Below, one piece after another: positions 6,156-14,135 of a stretch of DNA of 64,000 nt. The position numbers and the translations under genes were made by a program. The stretch's first letter is position 1; each line of letters begins with the position of its first letter. The stretch is from NCBI GenBank assembly GCA_943912335.1, contig CALTUD010000010.1:1-64000 (forward strand), written 5' to 3'. The stretch comes from an uncultured Acetobacteraceae bacterium. GTDB lineage: Bacteria > Pseudomonadota > Alphaproteobacteria > Acetobacterales > Acetobacteraceae. The notes under the pieces were generated by a model. The model had not been told where the DNA came from, ran no database searches, and saw nothing but the letters and a program-made list of their open reading frames with translations.

Positions 6156-7429
6156 GCGCGGCTCCGGTCCTGGCCAAAACAGAAGGCAGCGGCGGCAAGA
6201 ATACCGACGGCGTAGAGAACGAGATTGACCGGATCGAACACCCGGCCGAGCAGCAGGATGCCGGGCAGGGTGTGCCGGAACGTGTCCAGCGGCGCCCAGT
6301 GAACGCGCCGCGACAGTTCCACGAGCAGCGCGATCGCGGCACTCGTCACGATGGCGCCCGGTCCGGCGCGCCCGTCCCGGCGCAGACACGCGATCAGGCA
6401 CAGCACCATCCCGCCCCAGAGCACCGAGCCGACGGCGTGGAACCAGGGCCGCGATATGTCGTGCGGGAACAACACCCAGACCAGTCCGCTGGCGAGAAGG
6501 AACGCGGCCAGTCCGAGCCGTGCGAGACGCGCGGGCGGTCGCGGCCGTCCGGGCACGAACGGTGCCGCACCGAGTTGCGCTGCCACGGTCGCGAACGACA
6601 CCAGCATCAGCAGCAACCACGAGGACAGCTTGGAGACCGGCACCATCGCCCAGCCTGCGCGCTGGTTGGGATAGATCCAGGCGCCGACGCCGGTGCCGAT
6701 ATTCTCCGCGAACCAGATGAACAGCGCGACGAGGCCGAAGCCGAGCAGAAGCGGCATGGATCGGGGCGTGCGCCAGACGGTGAAGAACACGGTGGTGCGA
6801 CCGAACAGCATCGCGGTTGCGAGCAGCAGCGGATAGCGCAGATCGATCCGCCAGTGATCGGCGAAGAAGTTCGCGTAGATCGCCGCGGCCAGAGCGAGCA
6901 CGGAGAACAGGGACGGGTAGCGATCGAACCGCAAGGCGAACAGATGCCAGGCGCGCACGAGATAGCTGCCGACCGCGCCGTACATGAAGCCGGTGAACAA
7001 CGGCACGCCGCCGATGCGCAGCAGGCTGTGTTCCGGATAGATCCAGGACCCGACATGGGTCTTGAACACTTCCATGATTGTGCCGAGCGCGTGGAACAGG
7101 AGGATCACGCGCGCTTCGGCCAGCGTTTCCATGCGCAGGACGAGCAGGGCGATCTGGATCAGGACGGCGCCCAGCACCAGCGCATCGTAGCGCGCGACCG
7201 GGGCGTGATGCGGATACCAGAGCTTGGTCGCGATCAGCAGCGCCAGCAGCAATCCGCCGAACAAGCAGGCCCAGCCTTGCTTGATGCCGAAACGCAGGAA
7301 TTCGTAGCCGAACGCGGCGAGGGGGCCGCGCGCCTGCGCGCGGAAGGCCAGCCGCTCCTCTTTCGCGATAAATCCGGCCAGGACCGGCCAGCGCGACGCG
7401 GCGCTGCTGGGACGGTGCCGTTGCAGCAT
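6152..7429 (-). CDS. DUF817-DUF2809 fusion membrane protein
   Basis: A 425-aa polytopic protein. Residues about 35-295 match the DUF817 pattern: FGIKQGWACLFGGLL, a VFKTHVGSWIYPEHSLLRI region, GVPLFTGFMYGAVGSY and FAENIGTGVGAWIYPNQRAG. After a basic linker (about 295-312) a second membrane unit begins: SRPWFHAVGSVLWGGMVL, VELSRRVHWAPLDTFRHTLP and LLLGRVFDPVNLVLYAVG, the layout of DUF2809 proteins (LGDxLWA, VExxQ, R, LLLG, DLxxY). The two families normally occur as separate proteins, so this looks like a natural fusion. About 12-13 membrane helices in total. The start is one base after the aminotransferase stop and the stop overlaps the nucleoside hydrolase start. Function unknown; a role with nucleosides or their bases is inferred from coupling only. 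Confidence 0.8.
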   Translation of the reverse strand: MLQRHRPSSAASRWPVLAGFIAKEERLAFRAQARGPLAAFGYEFLRFGIKQGWACLFGGLLLALLIATKLWYPHHAPVARYDALVLGAVLIQIALLVLRMETLAEARVILLFHALGTIMEVFKTHVGSWIYPEHSLLRIGGVPLFTGFMYGAVGSYLVRAWHLFALRFDRYPSLFSVLALAAAIYANFFADHWRIDLRYPLLLATAMLFGRTTVFFTVWRTPRSMPLLLGFGLVALFIWFAENIGTGVGAWIYPNQRAGWAMVPVSKLSSWLLLMLVSFATVAAQLGAAPFVPGRPRPPARLARLGLAAFLLASGLVWVLFPHDISRPWFHAVGSVLWGGMVLCLIACLRRDGRAGPGAIVTSAAIALLVELSRRVHWAPLDTFRHTLPGILLLGRVFDPVNLVLYAVGILAAAAFCFGQDRSRA

Positions 7430-7430
7430 C

Positions 7431-8501
7431 TCAGTCGCGATTGGCGCGCAGGATGGTGCCGAGCCGCTCCAGGAGCGTGTCGCATTCCACGTCCGTGCCG
7501 ATCGTGATGCGCAGATGATCGGCGATGCGCGGCGTCCTGAAATGGCGCACCAGCACGTTCGCCTCGCGCAATTGCCGTTGCAGCGCGGCGCCGTCCCGGT
7601 CCGGGTGTCGGGCCAGAACGAAATTCGCCGCGGAGGGCAGGACCTGGAAGCCGAGCCGTTCCAGGCCGCCCACCAGCGTCTCGCGGCTGCGGACGATCCG
7701 CGCCGTGGTGTCGCGGAACCAGGTCTCGTCCTCCATCGCCGCCGTGGCGCCGGCCTCGGCCAGACGGTCGAGCGGATAGGAGTTGAAGCTGTCCTTCACC
7801 CGCACGAGCGCCTCGATCAGTGCCGCGTCGCCCACCGCGTAGCCGACGCGCAGCCCGGCCAGAGCGCGCGACTTCGACAAGGTGTGCACCACCAGCAGGT
7901 TCGGATGGCGCCCGACCAGGGCGATGGCGGAATCCGCACCGAAATCGACATAGGCCTCGTCGATCACCACCGGCTGGTCGGGATGATCGCGCAGGATGGT
8001 CTCGATCTCGTCGAGCGACAGTGCGATCCCGGTCGGTGCGTTCGGGTTGGCGATGATGATCGCGCCGCAGGTTCGGCGGTAATCCTCCGGGCGGACGCGG
8101 AAATCCTCGTCCAGCGGGACGCATTCGTGCGCGATGCCGTAGAGTCCGCAATAGACCGGATAGAAGCTGTAGGTGATGTCCGGAAACAGCAGCGGCGCGT
8201 CGTGCTTCAGCAGCCCCTGGAAGGCGTGTGCCAGGACCTCGTCGGAGCCGTTGCCGACGAAGACCTGCGACCGGTCCACGCGATGAAGCCGGGCGATGGC
8301 ATCCCGCAAGGCCGTGCTTTCCGGGTCCGGATACAGGCGCAGCGTGTCGGCGGTGGCGTCCCGGATCGCCTGGAGCGCGCGCGGGCTCGGCCCGTAGGGG
8401 CATTCGTTGGTGTTGAGCTTGATCAGCCCCGCCATCTTCGGCTGCTCGCCCGGCACATAGGGCACGAGGTCGTGCGTCGCTGCGCTCCAGAAACGACTCA
8501 T
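7431..8501 (-). CDS. hisC: Histidinol-phosphate aminotransferase family (HisC-like)
   Basis: A 356-aa fold-type I PLP aminotransferase. LIKLNTNECPYGPSP (about 26-40), the NPNAPTG substrate loop, the DEAYVDFG cofactor Asp/Tyr segment and the Schiff-base lysine in HTLSKSRALAGLRVG are all present, matching the HisC group (histidinol phosphate to imidazole-acetol phosphate, with 2-oxoglutarate). ATG 8501 gives the family-typical N-terminus. No other his gene is near; instead it heads a coupled unit with the DUF817-DUF2809 protein (1 nt gap) and a nucleoside hydrolase. It may be a second HisC paralogue working on aromatic amino acids or an unknown substrate. Confidence 0.85.
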   Translation of the reverse strand: MSRFWSAATHDLVPYVPGEQPKMAGLIKLNTNECPYGPSPRALQAIRDATADTLRLYPDPESTALRDAIARLHRVDRSQVFVGNGSDEVLAHAFQGLLKHDAPLLFPDITYSFYPVYCGLYGIAHECVPLDEDFRVRPEDYRRTCGAIIIANPNAPTGIALSLDEIETILRDHPDQPVVIDEAYVDFGADSAIALVGRHPNLLVVHTLSKSRALAGLRVGYAVGDAALIEALVRVKDSFNSYPLDRLAEAGATAAMEDETWFRDTTARIVRSRETLVGGLERLGFQVLPSAANFVLARHPDRDGAALQRQLREANVLVRHFRTPRIADHLRITIGTDVECDTLLERLGTILRANRD

Positions 8502-8646
8502 GACGCGTGCTCCTTGCCGATCCGGGGTTTCGCATAGCCGCCGGGAGCCGGACCGGGCAAGGCGCGCGCACGCTGTCGCGAGCGGCGGAACGCGGCGGGC
8601 TCCCTTGCGTCGCACGCAACACGCCATCCGCGAAGGCCCAACCGTC

Positions 8647-9222
8647 ATGCTCGAGAACATCCCGGCCGCGATCGGCCACGCCCTGCACAACGTCCGCAAT
8701 AGGCCCGAGGATCTGGTTTCGGCCGATCCGGCCTTCGCCGACGTGCCGAACGTCATCCAGCTGTCGTCACCGGCGTTCACCCCCGGCGGCGCAATCCCGG
8801 TGGCGCATACGGAGGACGGCGACGGCGTTTCGCCGCCGCTGGAATGGATCGGCGTGCCGCCCGAGGCGGAAGCCCTGGTGCTGCTGGTGGAGGATCAGGA
8901 CAGCCCGACGCCGAAGCCGCTGGTGCATGCCATCCTGCCCGGCCTCCAGGCCCGGGATGGCGGGCTCGACGTTGGAGCCTTGCCGGGAAAGAACGGTCCC
9001 GGCACCGTCGAAACGGTCGGCCGGAACTCGTTCTGGCAGCGCGGCTGGCTGCCGCCCGACCCGCCTTCCGGCCACGGCCCGCATCGCTACGTCTTCCAGC
9101 TCTTCGCCCTGGATCGCGCCATCGACGCCCAGGCGGTATCCGGACGGGGCGCGCTGGTGAAGGCGTTGCACGGCCATGTGCTGGCGCTGGGCACGCTGGT
9201 CGGCACCTACGAGCGGGCCTGA
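8647..9222 (+). CDS. YbhB/YbcL family (PEBP-like) protein
   Basis: 191 aa of the phosphatidylethanolamine-binding protein superfamily. Family landmarks are the SSPAFTPGGAIP entry, GVSPPLEWIGVPPEAEALVLLVEDQD (the DxxxP-type ligand pocket in pieces), and the C-terminal GHGPHRYVFQLFALD motif with the GxHxY-like turn. There is an extra N-terminal helix of about 40 residues before the core, as in several proteobacterial homologues. No signal peptide is evident. The bacterial family has no settled function (Raf-kinase-inhibitor-like by name only). ATG 8647 follows GAAGG. It is divergent from hisC across a 145-nt intergenic region and overlaps the wHTH gene tail to tail by 16 nt. Confidence 0.88.
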   Translation: MLENIPAAIGHALHNVRNRPEDLVSADPAFADVPNVIQLSSPAFTPGGAIPVAHTEDGDGVSPPLEWIGVPPEAEALVLLVEDQDSPTPKPLVHAILPGLQARDGGLDVGALPGKNGPGTVETVGRNSFWQRGWLPPDPPSGHGPHRYVFQLFALDRAIDAQAVSGRGALVKALHGHVLALGTLVGTYERA

Positions 9223-9515
9223 TCCTCTTCGAGCAGGTCGCGTAGATAGGCGACGTGCCGGGCGAAGGCCGCGCGCCCTTGTCGGGTCATCTCGACCCGT
9301 GTGCGCGGCCGTCGGCCGTTGAAGTCCTTCTGTACGGAAACGTAGCCGGCCTGTTCAAGCGTGGTCAGATGGGCGCCGAGATTGCCGTCGGTGATGCCGA
9401 GCAGCGCCCGCAGGCGGGGAAACTCGATCGGTTCGCCGAGGGGACGCAGCGTCGCCATGATCCGCAGGCGCACGGATTGATGGATGGTCTCATCCGGCAG
9501 CAACGCGTCAGGCAC
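9207..9515 (-). CDS. Winged-helix transcriptional regulator (HTH_34 / MarR-like)
   Basis: A 102-aa single-domain winged helix: SVRLRIMATLRPLGEPIEFPR (helices 1-2), LLGITDGNLGAHLTTLEQAGYV (recognition helix) and the wing VQKDFNGRRPRTRVEMTRQG. This is the form of small transcription factors that sit next to one multi-pass membrane protein and control it. Its start overlaps the end of the upstream membrane protein gene by 8 nt, so the pair is one operon with the membrane gene first. A palindrome upstream of the operon (10093-10109) is a plausible target for autoregulation. Confidence 0.85.
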   Translation of the reverse strand: MPDALLPDETIHQSVRLRIMATLRPLGEPIEFPRLRALLGITDGNLGAHLTTLEQAGYVSVQKDFNGRRPRTRVEMTRQGRAAFARHVAYLRDLLEEDQARS

Positions 9516-10050
9516 GACGCATCACCAGACCGGAGACGATCAGCAGCGCGCCGCAGCCCGACATCCAGGGCAGGAAATGGTCGTGCAGGGCGAACCAGCC
9601 GATCAGCGTCATCGCCATGATCAGCAGGCCGGCGGCGGTGATCCGCGCCGACCAGGCCAGACCGAGCAGCACGTAGCCCAGTGCGACCGACAGGGAAAAG
9701 AACGCGGCGCTCTGCAACGGGTCCGGATGCAGGATGGCGCAACACGCGCCGACAAAGGCGTAGAACGCTCCGGCGGCGATGCCGAGCTGCCGTCCGATTT
9801 TCCCGTTCCGGCCTTTGACGCTCATCTGCGTCGCCAGGATGGTGGTGCCGGCGATCCCGGCCAGGGTGCCCAGCATCCAGGCAGCGCCGCTCCAGTCCGG
9901 CCGACGCCAGCCGACGGCGTAGCACACCATCCAGACGGCGCCCCAAAGGATCACGAAACGACCGGCGCGCTCGGCGCGGCTGATGCTCAGGCTGTGCTGC
10001 TCCGCGGCGTCGATCTCGGCAAGCAGGGATGCGGGTGTGGCGGCGTGCAT
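9508..10050 (-). CDS. Multi-pass membrane protein paired with the wHTH regulator
   Basis: 180 aa. After a 27-residue cytosolic head there are about six hydrophobic segments (FVILWGAVWMVCYAVGW; MLGTLAGIAGTTILAT; LGIAAGAFYAFVGACC; SAAFFSLSVALGYVLLGLAW; AGLLIMAMTLIGWF; MSGCGALLIVSGLVM) with the basic loop QMSVKGRNGKIGRQ in the middle. I know no function; homologues beside HTH_34 regulators are described only as hypothetical integral membrane proteins. The ATG has an ideal AGGAGG ribosome binding site five bases upstream and is the first gene of the two-gene operon. Confidence 0.8.
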   Translation of the reverse strand: MHAATPASLLAEIDAAEQHSLSISRAERAGRFVILWGAVWMVCYAVGWRRPDWSGAAWMLGTLAGIAGTTILATQMSVKGRNGKIGRQLGIAAGAFYAFVGACCAILHPDPLQSAAFFSLSVALGYVLLGLAWSARITAAGLLIMAMTLIGWFALHDHFLPWMSGCGALLIVSGLVMRRA

Positions 10051-10092
10051 GAGGGCCTCCTGGGCTGGTCCTCATCTTCTGCCAGTTCAAAC

Positions 10093-10109
10093 ACTCTGCT
10101 GTCCAGAGT
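10093..10109. promoter_or_regulatory. Palindromic operator candidate
   Basis: ACTCTG-CTGTC-CAGAGT is a perfect 6+6 inverted repeat about 45 nt upstream of the membrane-protein start at 10050, where a promoter of that operon is expected. The co-transcribed winged-helix protein is the obvious candidate to bind it. Confidence 0.4.
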
Positions 10110-10490
10110 AATCTGCCGCGAAGGAGGCGAATCGAGGCTCGTCGGCTCCGGCGCATCGTGCCGGAGCCGGCTTTCCAAGTAGGCGCCTTCATCGCCCGGC
10201 AACGGGCGCGAAACGAATCGCCGACGAGACACGCCGCAGCAATCCCGTCGATCTGCGCCCGGACAGGCTCGTTGCCCGACCCGTCCGCCAGCCGCGGCCC
10301 GCGCCACCGATGCCCGCCCGGTGTCCGACCGGGGCGCGTCATCGCGAAACGGTGCTGATTTCCGGGCGCTGTTTCCGAATTCCGCCGTCCGGGTGTCGAT
10401 GCCGGTGTTCGGCAACGGGCCGATATCGGCCTGCGCGGGATCGCAGACCGGCCTTCGGGAAGGTTAGACGGAGCCGATCTCGGAACCGCC
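10110..10490. other. Intergenic stretch, no gene seen
   Basis: High-GC sequence with only overlapping shadow frames. I find no start with ribosome binding site, no RNA gene and no strong hairpin. It presumably carries the promoter region of the operon ending at 9207 and the terminator of the gene at 10491-10913. Confidence 0.5.
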
Positions 10491-10913
10491 CTATCGTCCG
10501 ACCGCGTCGAACACGCGTGTGACGTCGGCAGGGGCGGAGCCGAAATCATGGTTCCTGGATGCCTTGATCAGGCGGACATAGACTGCATTGTTTCGGCCGA
10601 TCGCCCAGAGAACCTGGTTCTCGCCGCATTCGTGCACCCGGCAGGACCATCCCAGCATGATGCCGTGATGGTCTTCCACCGGAACGGACACGTCCTGATC
10701 CGCCTCTGCTTCGCGCATCAGGCGCGGCCCGAGTTCGCGAGCGATCGCGTCATGCAGCTGCGGGTCGTGAAACGCGTCCACGCTGTCCGTCATGTGCGGC
10801 CGATCCTGTATCCGCGGCGCGGCCCCGGAGGCGGACGCACTGGCGGCGACCGGCAGCAGGGCTGCCATCGCCAGCGCAGGCAGACAAGAAGCAAGGCAGG
10901 TTCCAGCCATCAT
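10491..10913 (-). CDS. Periplasmic protein with CxxHxC motif, possible Ivy-type lysozyme inhibitor
   Basis: 140 aa with a signal peptide (MMAGTCLASC, hydrophobic LPALAMAALLPV, cleavage near ASASA at about 28). The mature domain, about 110 residues, contains C91-R-V-H-E-C96 followed by GENQVLWAIGRNNAVYVRLI. Ivy proteins, periplasmic inhibitors of c-type lysozymes, use a disulphide-closed CKPHDC loop whose His enters the lysozyme active site, followed by a G-N-N and a beta-strand of the same kind. The resemblance is confined to this loop, the order of elements, size and location, so the assignment is tentative. The start 10913 (or 10910) has GGAG upstream. It stands alone, 159 nt from the MFS gene. 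Confidence 0.5.
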   Translation of the reverse strand: MMAGTCLASCLPALAMAALLPVAASASASGAAPRIQDRPHMTDSVDAFHDPQLHDAIARELGPRLMREAEADQDVSVPVEDHHGIMLGWSCRVHECGENQVLWAIGRNNAVYVRLIKASRNHDFGSAPADVTRVFDAVGR

Positions 10914-11072
10914 AGAGGCTCCGGGTCGGTTGTTTCGGGCACTCGCCCCCAGCACGTCGCCGACCGGGCCGCACCGGGCCATGACCGCATGACGGTTTCC
11001 GTTCCGGCGGTCTGCAGCGTCTTTTTCCATCTCGCTGCCCCGATCGCCGTTCGCGCTTGACCGCCCGTTCGA

Positions 11073-12290
11073 TCAGGCATGGCGCTGTCGCCGTTGCGGC
11101 CGGTTGCCGAGAAGGAGCAGGACGGTGAACAGCCCGCAGGCCAGCGCGATCAGCACGGGCAGCCCTTGTGGCGAGACGCCTGTCGCCAGCCCGACCGCGA
11201 GCGGCCCGACCAGCGCGCCCATGCCCCAGAACAAACCCATCGCGCCGTAGAGGCCGACGAGGGTCGAGCCGGAAAAGCGCTCGCCGATATCGGTCAGCAT
11301 GATCGTGTAGAGACCCACGAAGGCGCCTCCCCAGAGAAACAGGGCCGGATACGCGATCGCAGGCAAAGGCAGCACGAAGGGCCAGGCGACGGCGCCTGTC
11401 GTGCAGCCGGTTCCCAGCGCGATCATCAACGTCCGGCGATCGAAACGATCCGCCAGCCAGCCGACCGGCAGTTGCAGGACGATCGCCCCGAACATCAGCA
11501 CGGCGATCAGCCGCGTGCCGCCCGCCTCGCTCCATCCCAGAGTGCTGGCGTAGAGTGGCAGGAACGACAGGCCGGCGGTCTCCACCCCGGCGTTCAGCAG
11601 GGTCGTGACCATCGCCAGGGGCGACAGGCGCAGGATCCGATGGAGCGGCAATCCGGGCTCCTCGTCCATGGCGGCCTCGGTCGGCCGGATCAGCACGATC
11701 AGCAGGGCCGCGAGGATCGCTGCGGCCGCCCCGGCCGCGAACGGCACCGGGCCCGCCTGCGGCAGAACGGACAACAGTGCCGGCCCCGCCACGAAGCCGA
11801 GCGACAGGATGGCGGTGTAGATCGCCATGATCCGCCCGCGTCCGGTCGTCGGGCTGAGTTCGGCGGTCCAGCTTTCCGTGATCACGAAGATCAGCTCCGC
11901 ACCGATGCCGAGGCCGAACCGCAGCACGAACCATTCGACGATCCCGGGCAGGACCGGAAACAACAGAAACAGCAGCGCGGTGATGCCGAAGGCGAGAAGC
12001 AGCGTCGGACGCCGGCCGAAACGGCGGCAGAACAGCGGCAGCACCGGGGCGATCGCCAAAACGCCGAGCGCGTGCATGGCCGCGTTCGCGCCGATCACGG
12101 CGGAGCCGAATCCCCGGCGCTCCAGGTCGAAGGCGATCAGGGGGCCGGCCAGGCTGTAGCTCAGACCGAACACGCTCGCTGCGGCGATGAGGCCGGCGAT
12201 GGACAGGCCGCGTCTGCGCAAGGAACCGGTCGTTCCGCCCGCGGGGGAGGCCGGTGCGATCGGCAAGGTTCCGGCAATCCGTTCCGACAT
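11073..12290 (-). CDS. MFS transporter (YcaD-like)
   Basis: 405 aa with twelve predicted helices in two six-helix halves joined by a loop at about residues 198-215 (RPTEAAMDEEPGLPLHRIL). The loop 2-3 motif is RRFGRRPTLLL and its repeat in the second half is LADRFDRRTLMIA, both typical of the major facilitator superfamily. The GRGRIMAIY and ITESWTAE segments resemble YcaD-type carriers, whose substrate is unknown. ATG 12290 leaves a 32-residue cytosolic N-terminus. It is divergent from the HdeD-like gene with about 105 nt between, a region noticeably A/T-rich just before 12396 and likely to hold both promoters. Confidence 0.85.
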   Translation of the reverse strand: MSERIAGTLPIAPASPAGGTTGSLRRRGLSIAGLIAAASVFGLSYSLAGPLIAFDLERRGFGSAVIGANAAMHALGVLAIAPVLPLFCRRFGRRPTLLLAFGITALLFLLFPVLPGIVEWFVLRFGLGIGAELIFVITESWTAELSPTTGRGRIMAIYTAILSLGFVAGPALLSVLPQAGPVPFAAGAAAAILAALLIVLIRPTEAAMDEEPGLPLHRILRLSPLAMVTTLLNAGVETAGLSFLPLYASTLGWSEAGGTRLIAVLMFGAIVLQLPVGWLADRFDRRTLMIALGTGCTTGAVAWPFVLPLPAIAYPALFLWGGAFVGLYTIMLTDIGERFSGSTLVGLYGAMGLFWGMGALVGPLAVGLATGVSPQGLPVLIALACGLFTVLLLLGNRPQRRQRHA

Positions 12291-12395
12291 GGGTGTCCCG
12301 CTCCGACGATCCGGCGCTTCCATAAGAGGTCCGAATAACGTATTTTTATCGAAACGACACGCGCGGCGCCATAATCGGCTTCTGGATTTCGACCG

Positions 12396-13763
12396 ATGAT
12401 CCACATCATCCTGCTTCTGCTGGGTGCCGAGATGATCCGCCGGCACTGGCGGATCCTCGGACTCGTCGGTCTCGTCTGGTTCCTGCTTGGTCTCGGCCTG
12501 TTCATCGACGGGCTCGACGGATCGATCTGGGTACGGCCGCATTATCTCGGCCTGCTGATGCTGGCCGAAGGGTGCTTCACGACGATCGCCGGCCTGGGGA
12601 GCAGCGGGGCTCCGCAGCGCGTGCGTTTTGCCTACGGCATCATGATGCTCGGGCTTGGAATCCTGGTGATCGACGCGCCCTGGCACAACGATCTGGTGAT
12701 CGCGCTGATCGCAGGCTGCGGGCTTCTCGCCGATTCGGTCTGGCGTTTCGCGTCCGCCTGGGTGGTGCGCTTCGCCGGCTGGCGGACGGCCATCGCCTAT
12801 GCCGGGTTCGAGTTCGCGCTCGCGGTGTTCGCCCTGGAACCGTGGCCGACCTGGTACAAGGGCGAGGTCGGCGTGCTCACGGGCGCCTTGCTGGTGGTTT
12901 CCGGGCTGAATCTCGTCCGGATCGCAGCCATGCTTCGGCTGCTGCCGTCCAATGTCCCGATAGGGGCGATCCTGTCGCCCGGCCACGATTCCCTGCTGTT
13001 AAGACCGATCGTGCCGGGCACCGCGGGAGAACCGTCCGGTGAGGCCGAAGCCATGCCGGCCGGCATGACCGTCCATGTCTGGGCGCCGGATGGCAGCGTG
13101 CGGGCGCCGGTCTACCGGACGGTGTCCCGCTATATCGCCGCGACGGATCGCGCGGGAACGATCTCGACCGGCCATGCCGCGCTGGAACTCGGACCCGATG
13201 TCTACATCAGCCATTATCCGGCTGTGGAGATCGATCGGTCGCAGATCGATTTCCGGCGCCAGCTTCGCGGCACGCGCGACAACGACGTGCCGGGCGTGTT
13301 CCAGCCGTCTTACGCACTGGAATCCGCGGCCTGGTGTGAAGCATCGTTCCACGTCACGTTCCGCATCTTCGACGCGGAACGTCTGCGGGCGTTCTGGACC
13401 GCCTATCGCGCTGACATGACCTACAACCTCACGACGCGGAACTGTTCCAGCGTGGTGGCCCAGGCGATCGAGATCTCCGTGGAAGGTCTGCTCGACCGTC
13501 GGCGCAAGGCGCTGCCGCCGGTACTGACGCTGCTCTTCAGCCCCGAACTCTGGATGGCCGGGCTGATCCGCCAAAGGGCGCAGACGATGGCCTGGACCCC
13601 CGGCCTCGTGCTCGATTATGCCCGCGCCCTCAACGCGGTTCTCTCGCCGCCGCCATTGTCGTGGTCCACGCGCGTCGCCCGGTCGTTTCGCTGGCTCCGT
13701 GCAGGCGGGGCAGCGCGCGAGCGCGTGCTCGAGGGTACGATCGCGGGTTCCCCGGCGGCCTGA
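12396..13763 (+). CDS. HdeD-like membrane protein with C-terminal permuted papain-like (NlpC/P60-type) domain
   Basis: 455 aa. Residues about 1-185 form six hydrophobic segments with the short-loop pattern of HdeD/DUF308 proteins. After a linker (about 190-222) comes a soluble domain: MTVHVWAPDGSVRAPVYR, then STGHAALELGPDVYISHYP with His260, and TTRNCSSVVAQAIE with Cys350. His-before-Cys order with the G-H-A-x-L-E strand and N-C-(S/A)-x-x-V helix is the hallmark of circularly permuted papain-like folds (LRAT/YaeF-like relatives of NlpC/P60). I infer a membrane-tethered thiol hydrolase or acyltransferase acting on lipid, peptide or cell-wall amide bonds. Start ATG 12396 has no clear ribosome binding site; ATG 12432 is an alternative. 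Confidence 0.72.
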   Translation: MIHIILLLLGAEMIRRHWRILGLVGLVWFLLGLGLFIDGLDGSIWVRPHYLGLLMLAEGCFTTIAGLGSSGAPQRVRFAYGIMMLGLGILVIDAPWHNDLVIALIAGCGLLADSVWRFASAWVVRFAGWRTAIAYAGFEFALAVFALEPWPTWYKGEVGVLTGALLVVSGLNLVRIAAMLRLLPSNVPIGAILSPGHDSLLLRPIVPGTAGEPSGEAEAMPAGMTVHVWAPDGSVRAPVYRTVSRYIAATDRAGTISTGHAALELGPDVYISHYPAVEIDRSQIDFRRQLRGTRDNDVPGVFQPSYALESAAWCEASFHVTFRIFDAERLRAFWTAYRADMTYNLTTRNCSSVVAQAIEISVEGLLDRRRKALPPVLTLLFSPELWMAGLIRQRAQTMAWTPGLVLDYARALNAVLSPPPLSWSTRVARSFRWLRAGGAARERVLEGTIAGSPAA

Positions 13764-13945
13764 TCGACAGGGCGGCGCTTCTCCGCTCGTCGAGCATGTC
13801 CGCCGGTCGAATGATCACGGGAATCTGGCCAGAGCCCGGCATCGATCGGTGATTGTCGCCGATTTCCGCGGCCGCATTAGGCCTTCCGGGAAAGATCATG
13901 GCCGAGCGCTCCGGAACAAATCACGCCGGCAGACGATCGGTTGCT

Positions 13946-13984
13946 GAACCGAAATTAATGGTTCCTCAATCTTCGCATGCGAAG
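13946..13984. promoter_or_regulatory. Two adjacent inverted repeats before the subtilase gene
   Basis: The 372-nt gap 13764-14135 holds no gene. It contains GAACC-N9-GGTTC (13946-13964) around an A/T-rich core and, seven bases on, the fully self-complementary 14-mer CTTCGCATGCGAAG (13971-13984). Their closeness in an otherwise unstructured gap suggests operator or promoter elements for the subtilase. Confidence 0.35.
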
Positions 13985-14135
13985 TCTTCGTCGGGCACTC
14001 GCGCAGTGTTCGCCGCAATTCAACTGCCGCTTCCTGAAAGAGCGTCGGCCAGTTCGGCATTCCGACACACGGCGTGAACCGCCGAGAACACCGATACGCC
14101 ACCCCGTCGTCGCCATCCTCCCGCCAGGAATGATC

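Noticed and set aside
11073..12986. Extending the MFS protein N-terminally to 637 residues
   Set aside because: The extra 232 residues are an Arg/Asp/Gln-rich shadow of the HdeD-like gene on the other strand.
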